Below, piece after piece: positions 24,269-32,168 of a DNA stretch of 64,000 bases (positions are counted from its first letter, which is position 1; each line of letters starts with the position of its first letter). The notes beneath the pieces were generated by a model that saw only the letters and a program-made list of their open reading frames with translations, ran no database searches and was not told the origin of the DNA. This stretch comes from JAJZRJ01 sp040757055 (GTDB taxonomy: Bacteria > Desulfobacterota > Desulfobulbia > Desulfobulbales > Desulfurivibrionaceae): positions 310,001-374,000 of the forward strand of contig JBFLXY010000001.1 of the NCBI GenBank assembly GCA_040757055.1, given 5' to 3'. Made by a program: the position numbers and the translations under genes.

Positions 24269-25927
24269 TTAATACCGCTCGAATTCGCTGTCGTGGGTTT
24301 CCTTCAACTCCAGTTTGACCCCTGGGGCCTCGGGCTTGCCCGGCCTGATTATTCCGCGCCCCATTGCCGGAGAATGCCCGGGCGGCGGCAGCACCCGCTG
24401 CCCCGCGCCGACAACCCGGCCAACGCCGGAGCCCAGGGAGACTCCTGTCCGGAAAAAAGCGATGGTATCCTGCAACTGGGCGGCCTGGGCGGTGAGTTCC
24501 TCGCTGGTGGAGGCCATCTGTTCGGCAGCGGCGCTGTTGGCCTGGATCACCTGGTCGAACTGCTGGATCGCCTTGGTGTTCTCCTCGATGCCGCGCGCCT
24601 GCTCGCTGCTCGCCGCGTCGATCTCCTGCACCAGTTCCGCGGTCTTCTGGATCTGCGGCACGATATCGTTGATCAGTTTCCCCGCATTGGCCGCCGTTTC
24701 AACGCTCTCCGCCGCCACCGCCTTGATCTCCTGGGCGGAAACCTGGCTGCGCTCGGCGAGTTTCCGCACCTCGGAGGCCACCACCGCAAAACCCTTGCCG
24801 TGCTCGCCGGCCCGCGCCGCCTCAATGGCGGCATTGAGGGCCAGCAGGTTGGTCTGCCGGGCGATCTCCTCGATCAGCGCCACCTTTTCCGCAATATGCT
24901 GCATGGCGCTCACGGTTTCGTGCATCGCCCTGCCGCCGGCGGCCGCATCTTCCGAGGCCCTGCGGGCGATGGCCGCGGTCTGTCGGGCATTGTCGGCGCT
25001 CTGGGCCACGGTGCTCGCCAGTTCCTCCATGGAGGAGGAAATCTCCTCCACCGAGGCAGCCTGTTCGCTGGCCCCCTGGGAAACCTCCTGGGAACTGCTG
25101 CTCAACTGGTGGCTGCCGGCAGCGACCTGATCCGCCGCGGCCCGCACGTCGGTGATGATCTGCTTGAGCTTGGTTTCCATGCGGGACAACGAGCGGGAAA
25201 GCTGGCCGATTTCGTCCTCCTCGGTCATCACCGCGTGTTCTTTGCTGAGGTCGCCGTCGGCAATGGCCTCGGAGAGCACGACCATCTTCTGGAGCGCGCC
25301 GGCGATGCGGCCGGAAAAGACAAAGGCCAGGGTCACGGTGAAGGCGATAATGGCCAGGGCCAGCAAGATACCAACAATGCCCGAGAGCTTGATGGTGGAA
25401 AGCGCCATGGCAATGCCCTCCTCGGCCTCGCGGGTCATTTCCTCCTCCAGGGTATCGACCCGCCTGGTCATGTCCTCGGCAAAGCTGTCAAACTCGCCCA
25501 TGGCCTTGTTGCCCTGTTCCGCGCCGCCCCTGACGTACTGGCCGGCCATCCACTTGCCCTTCTCGTAGAAGGCATCAAAGGATTTTTGCAGTTCCTCGAT
25601 ATCCCGGCGATTATCCGGATGAAGCGCCTTCAGTTCCTCGGAATGCTTACGGAACAGGCCGGCATATTCCTCGGCCTTTTTAAGGCCGTCGTCAAACCCC
25701 TCGGCCGCCCGGGTGGCGCTGATGTCGGTAAGCCACTGCTGCACCTGCACCACATCGAGCTTGATCTCCATGGCCAACTCGTTGCCGGCATAGCCCTTGT
25801 CCCGCGCATCCTCGACGCTGCGGACCACCCGGCCTTGAAAAAAGGCGCTCACCAACAGCTGGATCACCAGCACCAGGCAGACCCCGCCAAAGGCGAGAAG
25901 CATCTTGTTGCGGATGTTTTTCTTCAT
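24269..25927 (-). CDS. Methyl-accepting chemotaxis protein 1
   Basis: A 552-residue receptor. Transmembrane helices at about 7-28 and 184-208 bracket a periplasmic four-helix-bundle-like sensor (residues 30-183). HAMP follows, and then the signalling domain with the conserved tip QTNLLALNAAIEAARAGEHG. A linker of about 50 residues leads to the C-terminal tail SEFERY, the likely CheR/CheB tether. It has its own promoter (25983-26012) and runs into cheA. The ligand is unknown. Confidence 0.92.
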   Translation of the reverse strand: MKKNIRNKMLLAFGGVCLVLVIQLLVSAFFQGRVVRSVEDARDKGYAGNELAMEIKLDVVQVQQWLTDISATRAAEGFDDGLKKAEEYAGLFRKHSEELKALHPDNRRDIEELQKSFDAFYEKGKWMAGQYVRGGAEQGNKAMGEFDSFAEDMTRRVDTLEEEMTREAEEGIAMALSTIKLSGIVGILLALAIIAFTVTLAFVFSGRIAGALQKMVVLSEAIADGDLSKEHAVMTEEDEIGQLSRSLSRMETKLKQIITDVRAAADQVAAGSHQLSSSSQEVSQGASEQAASVEEISSSMEELASTVAQSADNARQTAAIARRASEDAAAGGRAMHETVSAMQHIAEKVALIEEIARQTNLLALNAAIEAARAGEHGKGFAVVASEVRKLAERSQVSAQEIKAVAAESVETAANAGKLINDIVPQIQKTAELVQEIDAASSEQARGIEENTKAIQQFDQVIQANSAAAEQMASTSEELTAQAAQLQDTIAFFRTGVSLGSGVGRVVGAGQRVLPPPGHSPAMGRGIIRPGKPEAPGVKLELKETHDSEFERY

Positions 25928-25982
25928 GGCCGGACACTCTCCTTTTGCATTGGCGGTGTTTCCACGGCGAATCCCTTCAAAA

Positions 25983-26012
25983 AGTATAGATGCGGCGGGA
26001 AAAGGAAGTCAA
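25983..26012 (-). promoter_or_regulatory. Promoter of chemoreceptor gene 1 (shared type)
   Basis: Read on the minus strand, TTGACT (26012-26007), an 18-base spacer and TATACT (25988-25983) lie 56 bases before the start codon. The same hexamers and the same spacer precede chemoreceptor genes 3 and 4. Confidence 0.75.
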
Positions 26013-26072
26013 ATCATAAAAGAGGCCGCAACGTTACGCCGTTCCTGCCATGATTTCACTCCGGCGGGCTGG

Positions 26073-27854
26073 TCAGTACCGCTCGAACTCCGCATCCGGT
26101 CCCTCCAGATCGAAACGGACACCTTTTTCGGGCGGAGCGGCCAGCGCCGCCCTCTTTTTGTCGGCGCCGGCCTGGCCGAGCCGCTTCTGCTGCCGCCGCG
26201 GCTCTTCCTGCCGCAACCGGCCGGCCGCATCGCCGCGCACCTTGAAGTAGGCGACCGTTTCCTGAAGCACGCCGGCCTGGGCGGTGAGTTCCTCGCTGGT
26301 GGAGGCCATCTCCTCGGCGGCCGCGCTGTTGGCCTGGATCACCTTGTCGAACTGCTCCATCGCCTTGGCGTTCTCCTCGATGCCGCGCGCCTGCTCGTTG
26401 GAGGCGGCGTCGATCTCCTGCACCAGTTCGGCGGTTTTCTGGATCTGCGGCACGATCTCCTCGATGAGCCGGCCGGCATTGGCAGCGGTGCCCACGCTGG
26501 TGGCCGCGATGCCCCGGATCTCCTGGGCCGAATTCTGGCTGCGCTCAGCCAGCTTGCGCACCTCCGAGGCCACCACAGCAAACCCCTTGCCGTGCTGGCC
26601 GGCCCGGGCCGCCTCGATGGCGGCATTGAGGGCCAGCAGGTTGGTCTGGCGCGCGATCTCCTCGATCACCTCGATCTTCTGGGCGATGTGCTGCATGGCG
26701 CTCACGGTTTCCGCCACCGCCTTGCCGCCGGCCGCCGCCTCTTCCGCGGTCTTGATGGCAATGGCGGCGGTCTGCCTGGCATTGTCGGCGCTCTGCGCCA
26801 CGGTGCTGGCCAGTTCCTCCATGGCGGTGGATATTTCCTCCATGGTGGCAGCCTGTTCGCTCGCTCCCTGGGAGAGCATCTGCGAACTGCCGTTCAGTTC
26901 GTTGCTGCCAGCCGCCACCTGCCCGGCCGCATTCTGGACATCGCGCAGCACCTGGGTCAGCCGCGTCACCATGTCGGCCAGGGCCTCGCCCAGCACATCC
27001 TTGTCGGAAAGCTTCCTGACCTCGATGGTCAGATCGCCCTTGGCGATCATCCCGGCCTTGACCGCGGTGTCCCGCAGGTTGTCGATCATGGCCTGCATGG
27101 CGGCAAGCATCTCGCCGATTTCATCCTTCCGCGTCACCTCCAGGGAAACGGCGATATCGCCCTGCGCCAGCTTCCTGTTCACCTCCACCGCCTGTCGCAA
27201 CGGCGCGGTGATGGAGCGGCTGGTGAAAAACGAGAGCAACACGCCGATCACCAGGGCGACAAGGCCGGTCACCACAATGGCGATTCTGGTGCGGTCCGCG
27301 TTGCCGAGCATCTGCTCGTCGGAAATGATATTCTCCCTGGCCAGCGTGGTGAGCCCCTTGAGCGATTCCTGCACCTTCACCAGATTGGGCTGGGTTTCGC
27401 TCATGTAGACGGCAACGGCGTCCTGGCGGCCGTCCTCTCCGCTCCCGGCGGTCAGCGCCTTGATTTTCCCCGCCGACTCATGGAGCCTGCGATGGGGCTC
27501 CTCGATGGCGGCGAGCCCCTCCCGTAACTGGGGCAGCATGGCTTCCGCCTGGGTGCGGCCGTCGCCGTAATACCATTTCCCGAACCCGCACCGGGTGTGG
27601 TCGAGCTCCACCGCGAGATCACGGGACTGCCCGTCGAGGATGTGGGCCGCCACCGTCTTGGCCCAGTTGAGATGATCCACCTCGCGCTGGAGCAGTTCGC
27701 CGCGCAGGCTGTTGCCGCCGGCCATCGCCCTGCCATCCGCCACCACCAGGCCGAGGCCGATCACTGCCCACATGGCGATGACAGCCAGCAGCAGCAAGGT
27801 GATTCCGGACCCGACCATCATCTTTCTGCCGATCTTCACGTCATTCCATCGCAT
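26073..27854 (-). CDS. Methyl-accepting chemotaxis protein 2, CZB-like sensor
   Basis: A 593-residue receptor. Transmembrane segments lie at about 12-34 and 190-212. The segment between them contains a zinc-binding CZB-type signature (REVDHLNWAKTVAAHIL, then LDHTRCGFGKWYYG), so the input may be metal- or redox-linked. HAMP (SITAPLRQAVEVNRKLAQGD), the signalling domain with QTNLLALNAAIEAARAGQHG and a C-terminal tail ending AEFERY follow. CZB domains are usually cytoplasmic; here the predicted topology puts it between the membrane helices, as in receptor 5. Confidence 0.9.
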   Translation of the reverse strand: MRWNDVKIGRKMMVGSGITLLLLAVIAMWAVIGLGLVVADGRAMAGGNSLRGELLQREVDHLNWAKTVAAHILDGQSRDLAVELDHTRCGFGKWYYGDGRTQAEAMLPQLREGLAAIEEPHRRLHESAGKIKALTAGSGEDGRQDAVAVYMSETQPNLVKVQESLKGLTTLARENIISDEQMLGNADRTRIAIVVTGLVALVIGVLLSFFTSRSITAPLRQAVEVNRKLAQGDIAVSLEVTRKDEIGEMLAAMQAMIDNLRDTAVKAGMIAKGDLTIEVRKLSDKDVLGEALADMVTRLTQVLRDVQNAAGQVAAGSNELNGSSQMLSQGASEQAATMEEISTAMEELASTVAQSADNARQTAAIAIKTAEEAAAGGKAVAETVSAMQHIAQKIEVIEEIARQTNLLALNAAIEAARAGQHGKGFAVVASEVRKLAERSQNSAQEIRGIAATSVGTAANAGRLIEEIVPQIQKTAELVQEIDAASNEQARGIEENAKAMEQFDKVIQANSAAAEEMASTSEELTAQAGVLQETVAYFKVRGDAAGRLRQEEPRRQQKRLGQAGADKKRAALAAPPEKGVRFDLEGPDAEFERY

Positions 27855-27993
27855 ACCGTATTTCCTCCTGTTGGCGACGCCTCCCCCTGCCCCGTTTCCC
27901 CCTCGAAAAACAGGACAACCCGTCAGGCTATCTGTGGTGTGAAGGCAACATGCTTCGTTTCAGGCAGAAGGCATCCCACCCCCCACTTATGGA

Positions 27994-29814
27994 TCAATAA
28001 CGCTCGAAGGAATCGTTCGGAGCCTGCCCCTTGCCTCCACCGCCTTCCAGATCGAGGGGATAGCCCTGGCCCGGCTGCGTTTTCTTCCGGGGGTGGGTCA
28101 ACGGCAGACGCTTTTCTTTTCGGGCGGCAATACCTGCTTCGGGACGCGAAGAAGCAGGCAGGCGCGGCACCATGGAGCCATTGGATTGCCCTCCGTCCAT
28201 CCGGAAAAAGGCGATGGCCTCCTGCAACCGGGCGGCCTGGGCGGTCAGTTCCTCGCTGGTGGAGGCCACCTCCTCGGCAGCGGCGCTGTTGGCCTGGATC
28301 ACCTGGTCGAACTGCTGGATCGCCTTGGTGTTCTCCTCGATCCCCCGGGCCTGCTCGCTGCTGGAGGCATCGATCTCCTCCACCAGTTCGGCGGTTTTCT
28401 GAATCTGCGGCACGATGACCTCGATCCGCTGTCCGGCATTGATCGCGGTACTCACGCTGGCAGCGGCGATATCCCGGATCTCCTGCGCCGAATACTGGCT
28501 GCGTTCGGCCAGTTTGCGCACCTCCGAGGCCACCACCGCAAAGCCCTTGCCGTGTTCGCCGGCCCGTGCCGCCTCGATGGCGGCGTTGAGGGCCAGCAGG
28601 TTGGTCTGGCGGGCGATTTCCTCCACCAGATCTATCTTTTCCGAGATGCGCTGCATGGCCTCCACGGTCTCGGCCACAGCCCTGCCGCCCGCCCCTGCTT
28701 CCTCCGAGGTTTTCCGGGCAATGGCAGCGGTCTGCCGGGCATTGTCGGCACTCTGGGCCACGGTGCTCGCCAACTCCTCCATGGAGGAGGAAATCTCCTC
28801 CACCGAGGCCGCCTGCTGGCTCGCCCCCTGGGAAAGGACCTGCGAACTGCTGTTCAGGGCGCTGCTGCCGGTGGCCACCTGTTCGGCTGCCTGCTGGACG
28901 TCGCCCAGCACCGTGGTCAGCTTGGCGACCATGTCGGCAAGGGCCGCGCCCAGGGCATCCTTGTCGGAGCGCACCTGCACCGTCACGTCGAGATCGCCCT
29001 GCGCGATCTGCTTGGCCATGCCCGCAGTGGTCCGCAAATTTTCAATGAGGGTGCGCAGCGCGCCCAGCATCTGGCCGATCTCGTCGCCGCTGTGGACCGC
29101 CACCTCGGTGGCGAGATCTCCGTCCGCCACCTGCTTCACCTTGTCCACGGCCCCAACCAGCGGCCTGAGGAGAAAGCCGGTGGTGAAGGCGACAATAAGT
29201 GCGATGAGCACCACCCCTCCAAGGGCTCCCAAGGCGATGACAATCAGGATGCCCCGCATCGCCGCCTCGCCGGCAGCCCGCTGAGCGGCGACCAGTTGCG
29301 TGTTTTCCTGGGCCAGCTTCCTGATGCGTTCCTCGACCCCCTGGGCCTTGAGGCCGAGTTCCAACGACCCGACCTTCTGGTCGTCAACAACGATCTCCTT
29401 CACGACCAGGTTCTTGGGGTCAAAACCGGCGGCCTTCTCGCTCCGGCTGGTCAGCGCCTTGCCGTCAGCATCGTAAAAAACCACAAAGGCGATATCCGCG
29501 TCGGAGAGGGCGCTCTGGACGATCTGCTCCAGGAAGGCGAAATCGAAGCTGACCAGCGGCTCCTGGCTGCTGAGGGCCAGGATATCCGCCAGCGACTGCC
29601 CCTTGCGGAGAAGGTCCTGTCGCAGCGTTTGTTCCTGCGTCTGCTGCTGCTTTGCCAGGCTCTGGACAAAGACATCGTTCTGTTTCTGGAAAGCACTCTG
29701 CACTGCCAGATTGATGGCGAGGGTGATGCCGGCCATGAGCACGATGACGGTGGCCGCCACCGCCGCGTTGAGCTTCGTCGCCATTCCCGCCTTCTGCCAT
29801 TTTTCCCTGAACAT
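27994..29814 (-). CDS. Methyl-accepting chemotaxis protein 3
   Basis: A 606-residue receptor. The first membrane helix is at about 15-36 (AAVAATVIVLMAGITLAINL). A periplasmic sCache-like domain contains DADIAFVVFYDADGKALTSR, and the second helix is near 190-215 (IVIALGALGGVVLIALIVAF). HAMP, the signalling domain and the tail NDSFERY follow. It is a close paralogue of receptor 4: the first 35 residues are nearly identical and the upstream regions match. It has its own promoter at 29916-29945. Confidence 0.9.
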   Translation of the reverse strand: MFREKWQKAGMATKLNAAVAATVIVLMAGITLAINLAVQSAFQKQNDVFVQSLAKQQQTQEQTLRQDLLRKGQSLADILALSSQEPLVSFDFAFLEQIVQSALSDADIAFVVFYDADGKALTSRSEKAAGFDPKNLVVKEIVVDDQKVGSLELGLKAQGVEERIRKLAQENTQLVAAQRAAGEAAMRGILIVIALGALGGVVLIALIVAFTTGFLLRPLVGAVDKVKQVADGDLATEVAVHSGDEIGQMLGALRTLIENLRTTAGMAKQIAQGDLDVTVQVRSDKDALGAALADMVAKLTTVLGDVQQAAEQVATGSSALNSSSQVLSQGASQQAASVEEISSSMEELASTVAQSADNARQTAAIARKTSEEAGAGGRAVAETVEAMQRISEKIDLVEEIARQTNLLALNAAIEAARAGEHGKGFAVVASEVRKLAERSQYSAQEIRDIAAASVSTAINAGQRIEVIVPQIQKTAELVEEIDASSSEQARGIEENTKAIQQFDQVIQANSAAAEEVASTSEELTAQAARLQEAIAFFRMDGGQSNGSMVPRLPASSRPEAGIAARKEKRLPLTHPRKKTQPGQGYPLDLEGGGGKGQAPNDSFERY

Positions 29815-29915
29815 GGGGAACCCCCTCCGGATCCTCGTTTTACATGGTCAAATCCAGTGGGTAAGGCAAAGGACGGCACCAGCGGCCCCCTCGCCACCCG
29901 CTATCACCTTTTTGC

Positions 29916-29945
29916 AGTATAGGGGAGGGGGAATCGGGAAGTCAA
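29916..29945 (-). promoter_or_regulatory. Promoter of chemoreceptor gene 3 (shared type)
   Basis: TTGACT (29945-29940), an 18-base spacer and TATACT (29921-29916) on the minus strand. The surrounding 60 bases are almost the same as those before receptor gene 4. Confidence 0.78.
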
Positions 29946-29975
29946 ACCGGAAAAACAACCCGCTCCGCACGCAAA

Positions 29976-30005
29976 CGGGCCGCTGTCCGGCAAGGCAGCG
30001 ACCCG
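29976..30005 (-). terminator. Hairpin after chemoreceptor gene 4
   Basis: CGGG-C-CGCTG pairs with CAGCG-A-CCCG around a ten-base loop, 26 bases beyond the stop of receptor gene 4 (read leftward). Only a short TTT follows, so it is a weak terminator by sequence. A similar hairpin follows receptor gene 5. Confidence 0.5.
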
Positions 30006-30030
30006 CGACATCCTGCGGCGCAGGGGAGGA

Positions 30031-31962
30031 TCAGTAGCGTTCGAACGAATCGTCCGGGTTCTCTCCCTTGCTTCTTCCGGCGTTCATATCCAGGGAATAG
30101 CCAGACTCCGGAAAGGCCTTGGCCCTGGGATGCTGCAATGGTTCCGTCTTCTTTTTCGGGGAGGCCGCCGGGGTTGCCGGCTCGGCCGGCAACCGCCTCT
30201 GCGTGCTCTCCGCCCCTGCCCCGGCGCCGGACAACGGCGGGGAAGCGGCTTCCGCCTCGGCGAGCCTGAAAAAGGCCACCACCTGCTGCAACTGCCTTGC
30301 CTCGTCCACCATGACCTGGGCGTTGTCCGCCATGGAGGCGGCGGTGGCGGCAAGCTCCTCGGCCGAGGCGGAAAGTTCCTCCGAGGATTGGGCATTCTGC
30401 TGAATCACCTGGTCGAGCTGCTGGATGGCGCCATTGACCTGCTCCGCCCCCTGGCTCTGCTCGCCTGAGGAGGCGCTGATCTCCTGCACCAGATGCGCGG
30501 TCTTCTGGATGTCCGGCACCAGTTCGGAGAGAAGTGTGCCCGCCTTTTCCGCCACCTCGATGCTGGAGGCCGACAGGGTGCTGATCTCCGCCGCCGCCTT
30601 CTGGCTCCGCTCCGCGAGTTTGCGCACCGCCGCCGCCACCACCGCAAAACCCTTGCCGTGCTCGCCGGCCCGCGCCGCCTCGATGGCCGCATTGAGGGCC
30701 AGCAGATCGGTCTGCCGGGCAATCTCTTCGATGATGGCGATCTTGTCCGAAATTTCCTTCATGGCCACCACGGTCTCGCGCACCGCCTCGCCTCCCTCCT
30801 CGGCCTTCTGTGCCGAAGAAACCGCGATTCGTTCGGTCTGGGCCGCATTGTCGGCGTTCTGGCGGATATTGGCCGCCATCTCTTCCATGGAGGAAGAGGA
30901 TTGCTCCGCCGCCGCGGCCTGGGCCGCGGTGCCCTCCGACAACTGGGCCGAGCCGTCGTTGAGTTGCCCGCTCATGGCCGAAACCTGATTGACCGCCTCC
31001 AGGACGTCCCCGGCCACAGTCTGCACGTTGCCGGCGGAGCAGACCACCCTCCGCACCACCTCCTGGAGCTTGGTCACCATGGCGGCCAGGGATTCACCCA
31101 GGGCATCCTTTTCGGAAAGGATTTTCACCCTGGCATTCAGGTCGCCCCGGGCAATCTGTTCGGCCACCGCCGCGGTACTCCGCAGGTTTTCGATCAGAAC
31201 CCGCAGGGCGGCAAGCATCTGGCCGATTTCGTCGCCGCTGTGGACCGCCACCTGGGTGGTGAGGTCGCCGGCGGCCACCTGCTTCACCTTGTCCATCGCG
31301 TCCACCAGCGGCCGGATGAGGACGCGGATGGAATACGCCACAATGAGCGCGATGAGCGCCACAACACCGGCGGCGCACAGCACGATGGTAAGCACTATCC
31401 GCCGCACCGCGCTCGTGCCGTCCCGGCGCAGGGACTCGACCACCTGGCTGTTCTCCGCGGCCAGCTTCCTGAGGTGCGTTTCAAGCCCCCCGGTCTTGAG
31501 GCCCAACTCCACGGAGCCCACCTTCTGCCCATTGACGGCGATCTCCTTCAGAAGGATGTTTTTGGGGTCAAAGCCGGCGGGTTTGGCGCTCTGGGTGGTG
31601 ACCGCCGCGCCATTGGCATCGTAAAAGACCACAAAGGCGATGTCCGGGTCGGAGATGGTGCTCTGGACGATCTGTTCCAGAAAGGCGAACTCGAAGTTGA
31701 TCAGCAGGTCCTGGCCGGTGCGGCCGAGCATCTCGGCAAAGGATTGCCCCTTGCGGATCAGATCCTGCCGCAGGGCGTGTTCCTGGGTCTGCTGCTGCTT
31801 CGCAAGAGTCTGGACAAAGGCGTCGTTCTGCTGCCGGAAGGCGGCCTGCACCGCCAGATTGATGGCAAGGGTGATGCCGGCCATGAGCACGATAACGGTG
31901 GCCGTCACCGCCGTGTTGAGCTTCATCGCCATCCCCGCTTTCTGCCACTTTTCCTTGAACAT
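30031..31962 (-). CDS. Methyl-accepting chemotaxis protein 4
   Basis: A 643-residue receptor built like receptor 3: membrane helix at about 15-36, a periplasmic sCache-like part (DPDIAFVVFYDANGAAVTTQ), second helix near 190-215, HAMP, signalling domain with QTDLLALNAAIEAARAGEHG and the tail DDSFERY. It has a different adaptation region (NQVSAMSGQLNDGSAQLSEG) and a changed tip (VVAAAVRKLAERSQ), so after duplication its cytoplasmic half diverged or was exchanged. ATG 31962 is chosen for its AAAGGAG site; the upstream frame extension has no such site. Confidence 0.9.
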   Translation of the reverse strand: MFKEKWQKAGMAMKLNTAVTATVIVLMAGITLAINLAVQAAFRQQNDAFVQTLAKQQQTQEHALRQDLIRKGQSFAEMLGRTGQDLLINFEFAFLEQIVQSTISDPDIAFVVFYDANGAAVTTQSAKPAGFDPKNILLKEIAVNGQKVGSVELGLKTGGLETHLRKLAAENSQVVESLRRDGTSAVRRIVLTIVLCAAGVVALIALIVAYSIRVLIRPLVDAMDKVKQVAAGDLTTQVAVHSGDEIGQMLAALRVLIENLRSTAAVAEQIARGDLNARVKILSEKDALGESLAAMVTKLQEVVRRVVCSAGNVQTVAGDVLEAVNQVSAMSGQLNDGSAQLSEGTAAQAAAAEQSSSSMEEMAANIRQNADNAAQTERIAVSSAQKAEEGGEAVRETVVAMKEISDKIAIIEEIARQTDLLALNAAIEAARAGEHGKGFAVVAAAVRKLAERSQKAAAEISTLSASSIEVAEKAGTLLSELVPDIQKTAHLVQEISASSGEQSQGAEQVNGAIQQLDQVIQQNAQSSEELSASAEELAATAASMADNAQVMVDEARQLQQVVAFFRLAEAEAASPPLSGAGAGAESTQRRLPAEPATPAASPKKKTEPLQHPRAKAFPESGYSLDMNAGRSKGENPDDSFERY

Positions 31963-32054
31963 GGAAGACTCCTTTCGGTTTGACCTGATGCACATGCGGC
32001 AACGGACAGGTGCGCAGAACACGCCCACCTGCCATGCGGCGCTCACCTTTTTTC

Positions 32055-32084
32055 AGTATAGGGGAGGGGGATTCGGGAAGTCAA
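32055..32084 (-). promoter_or_regulatory. Promoter of chemoreceptor gene 4 (shared type)
   Basis: TTGACT (32084-32079), an 18-base spacer and TATACT (32060-32055) on the minus strand, 93 bases before the start codon. Confidence 0.78.
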
Positions 32085-32113
32085 ACCGGAAAAGCAGCCC
32101 GCCGGAACGCAAA

Positions 32114-32143
32114 CGGGCCGCCGCCCGAGAGGGCAGCGGCCCG
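32114..32143 (-). terminator. Hairpin after chemoreceptor gene 5
   Basis: CGGGCCGCCGCCC pairs with GGGCAGCGGCCCG (one mismatch, four-base loop), 26 bases past the stop codon read leftward, and is followed by TTTGCG. It is a strong stem with a short T-run. Confidence 0.6.
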
Positions 32144-32168
32144 CAACACCCCACAGGGCGTGGCTATG

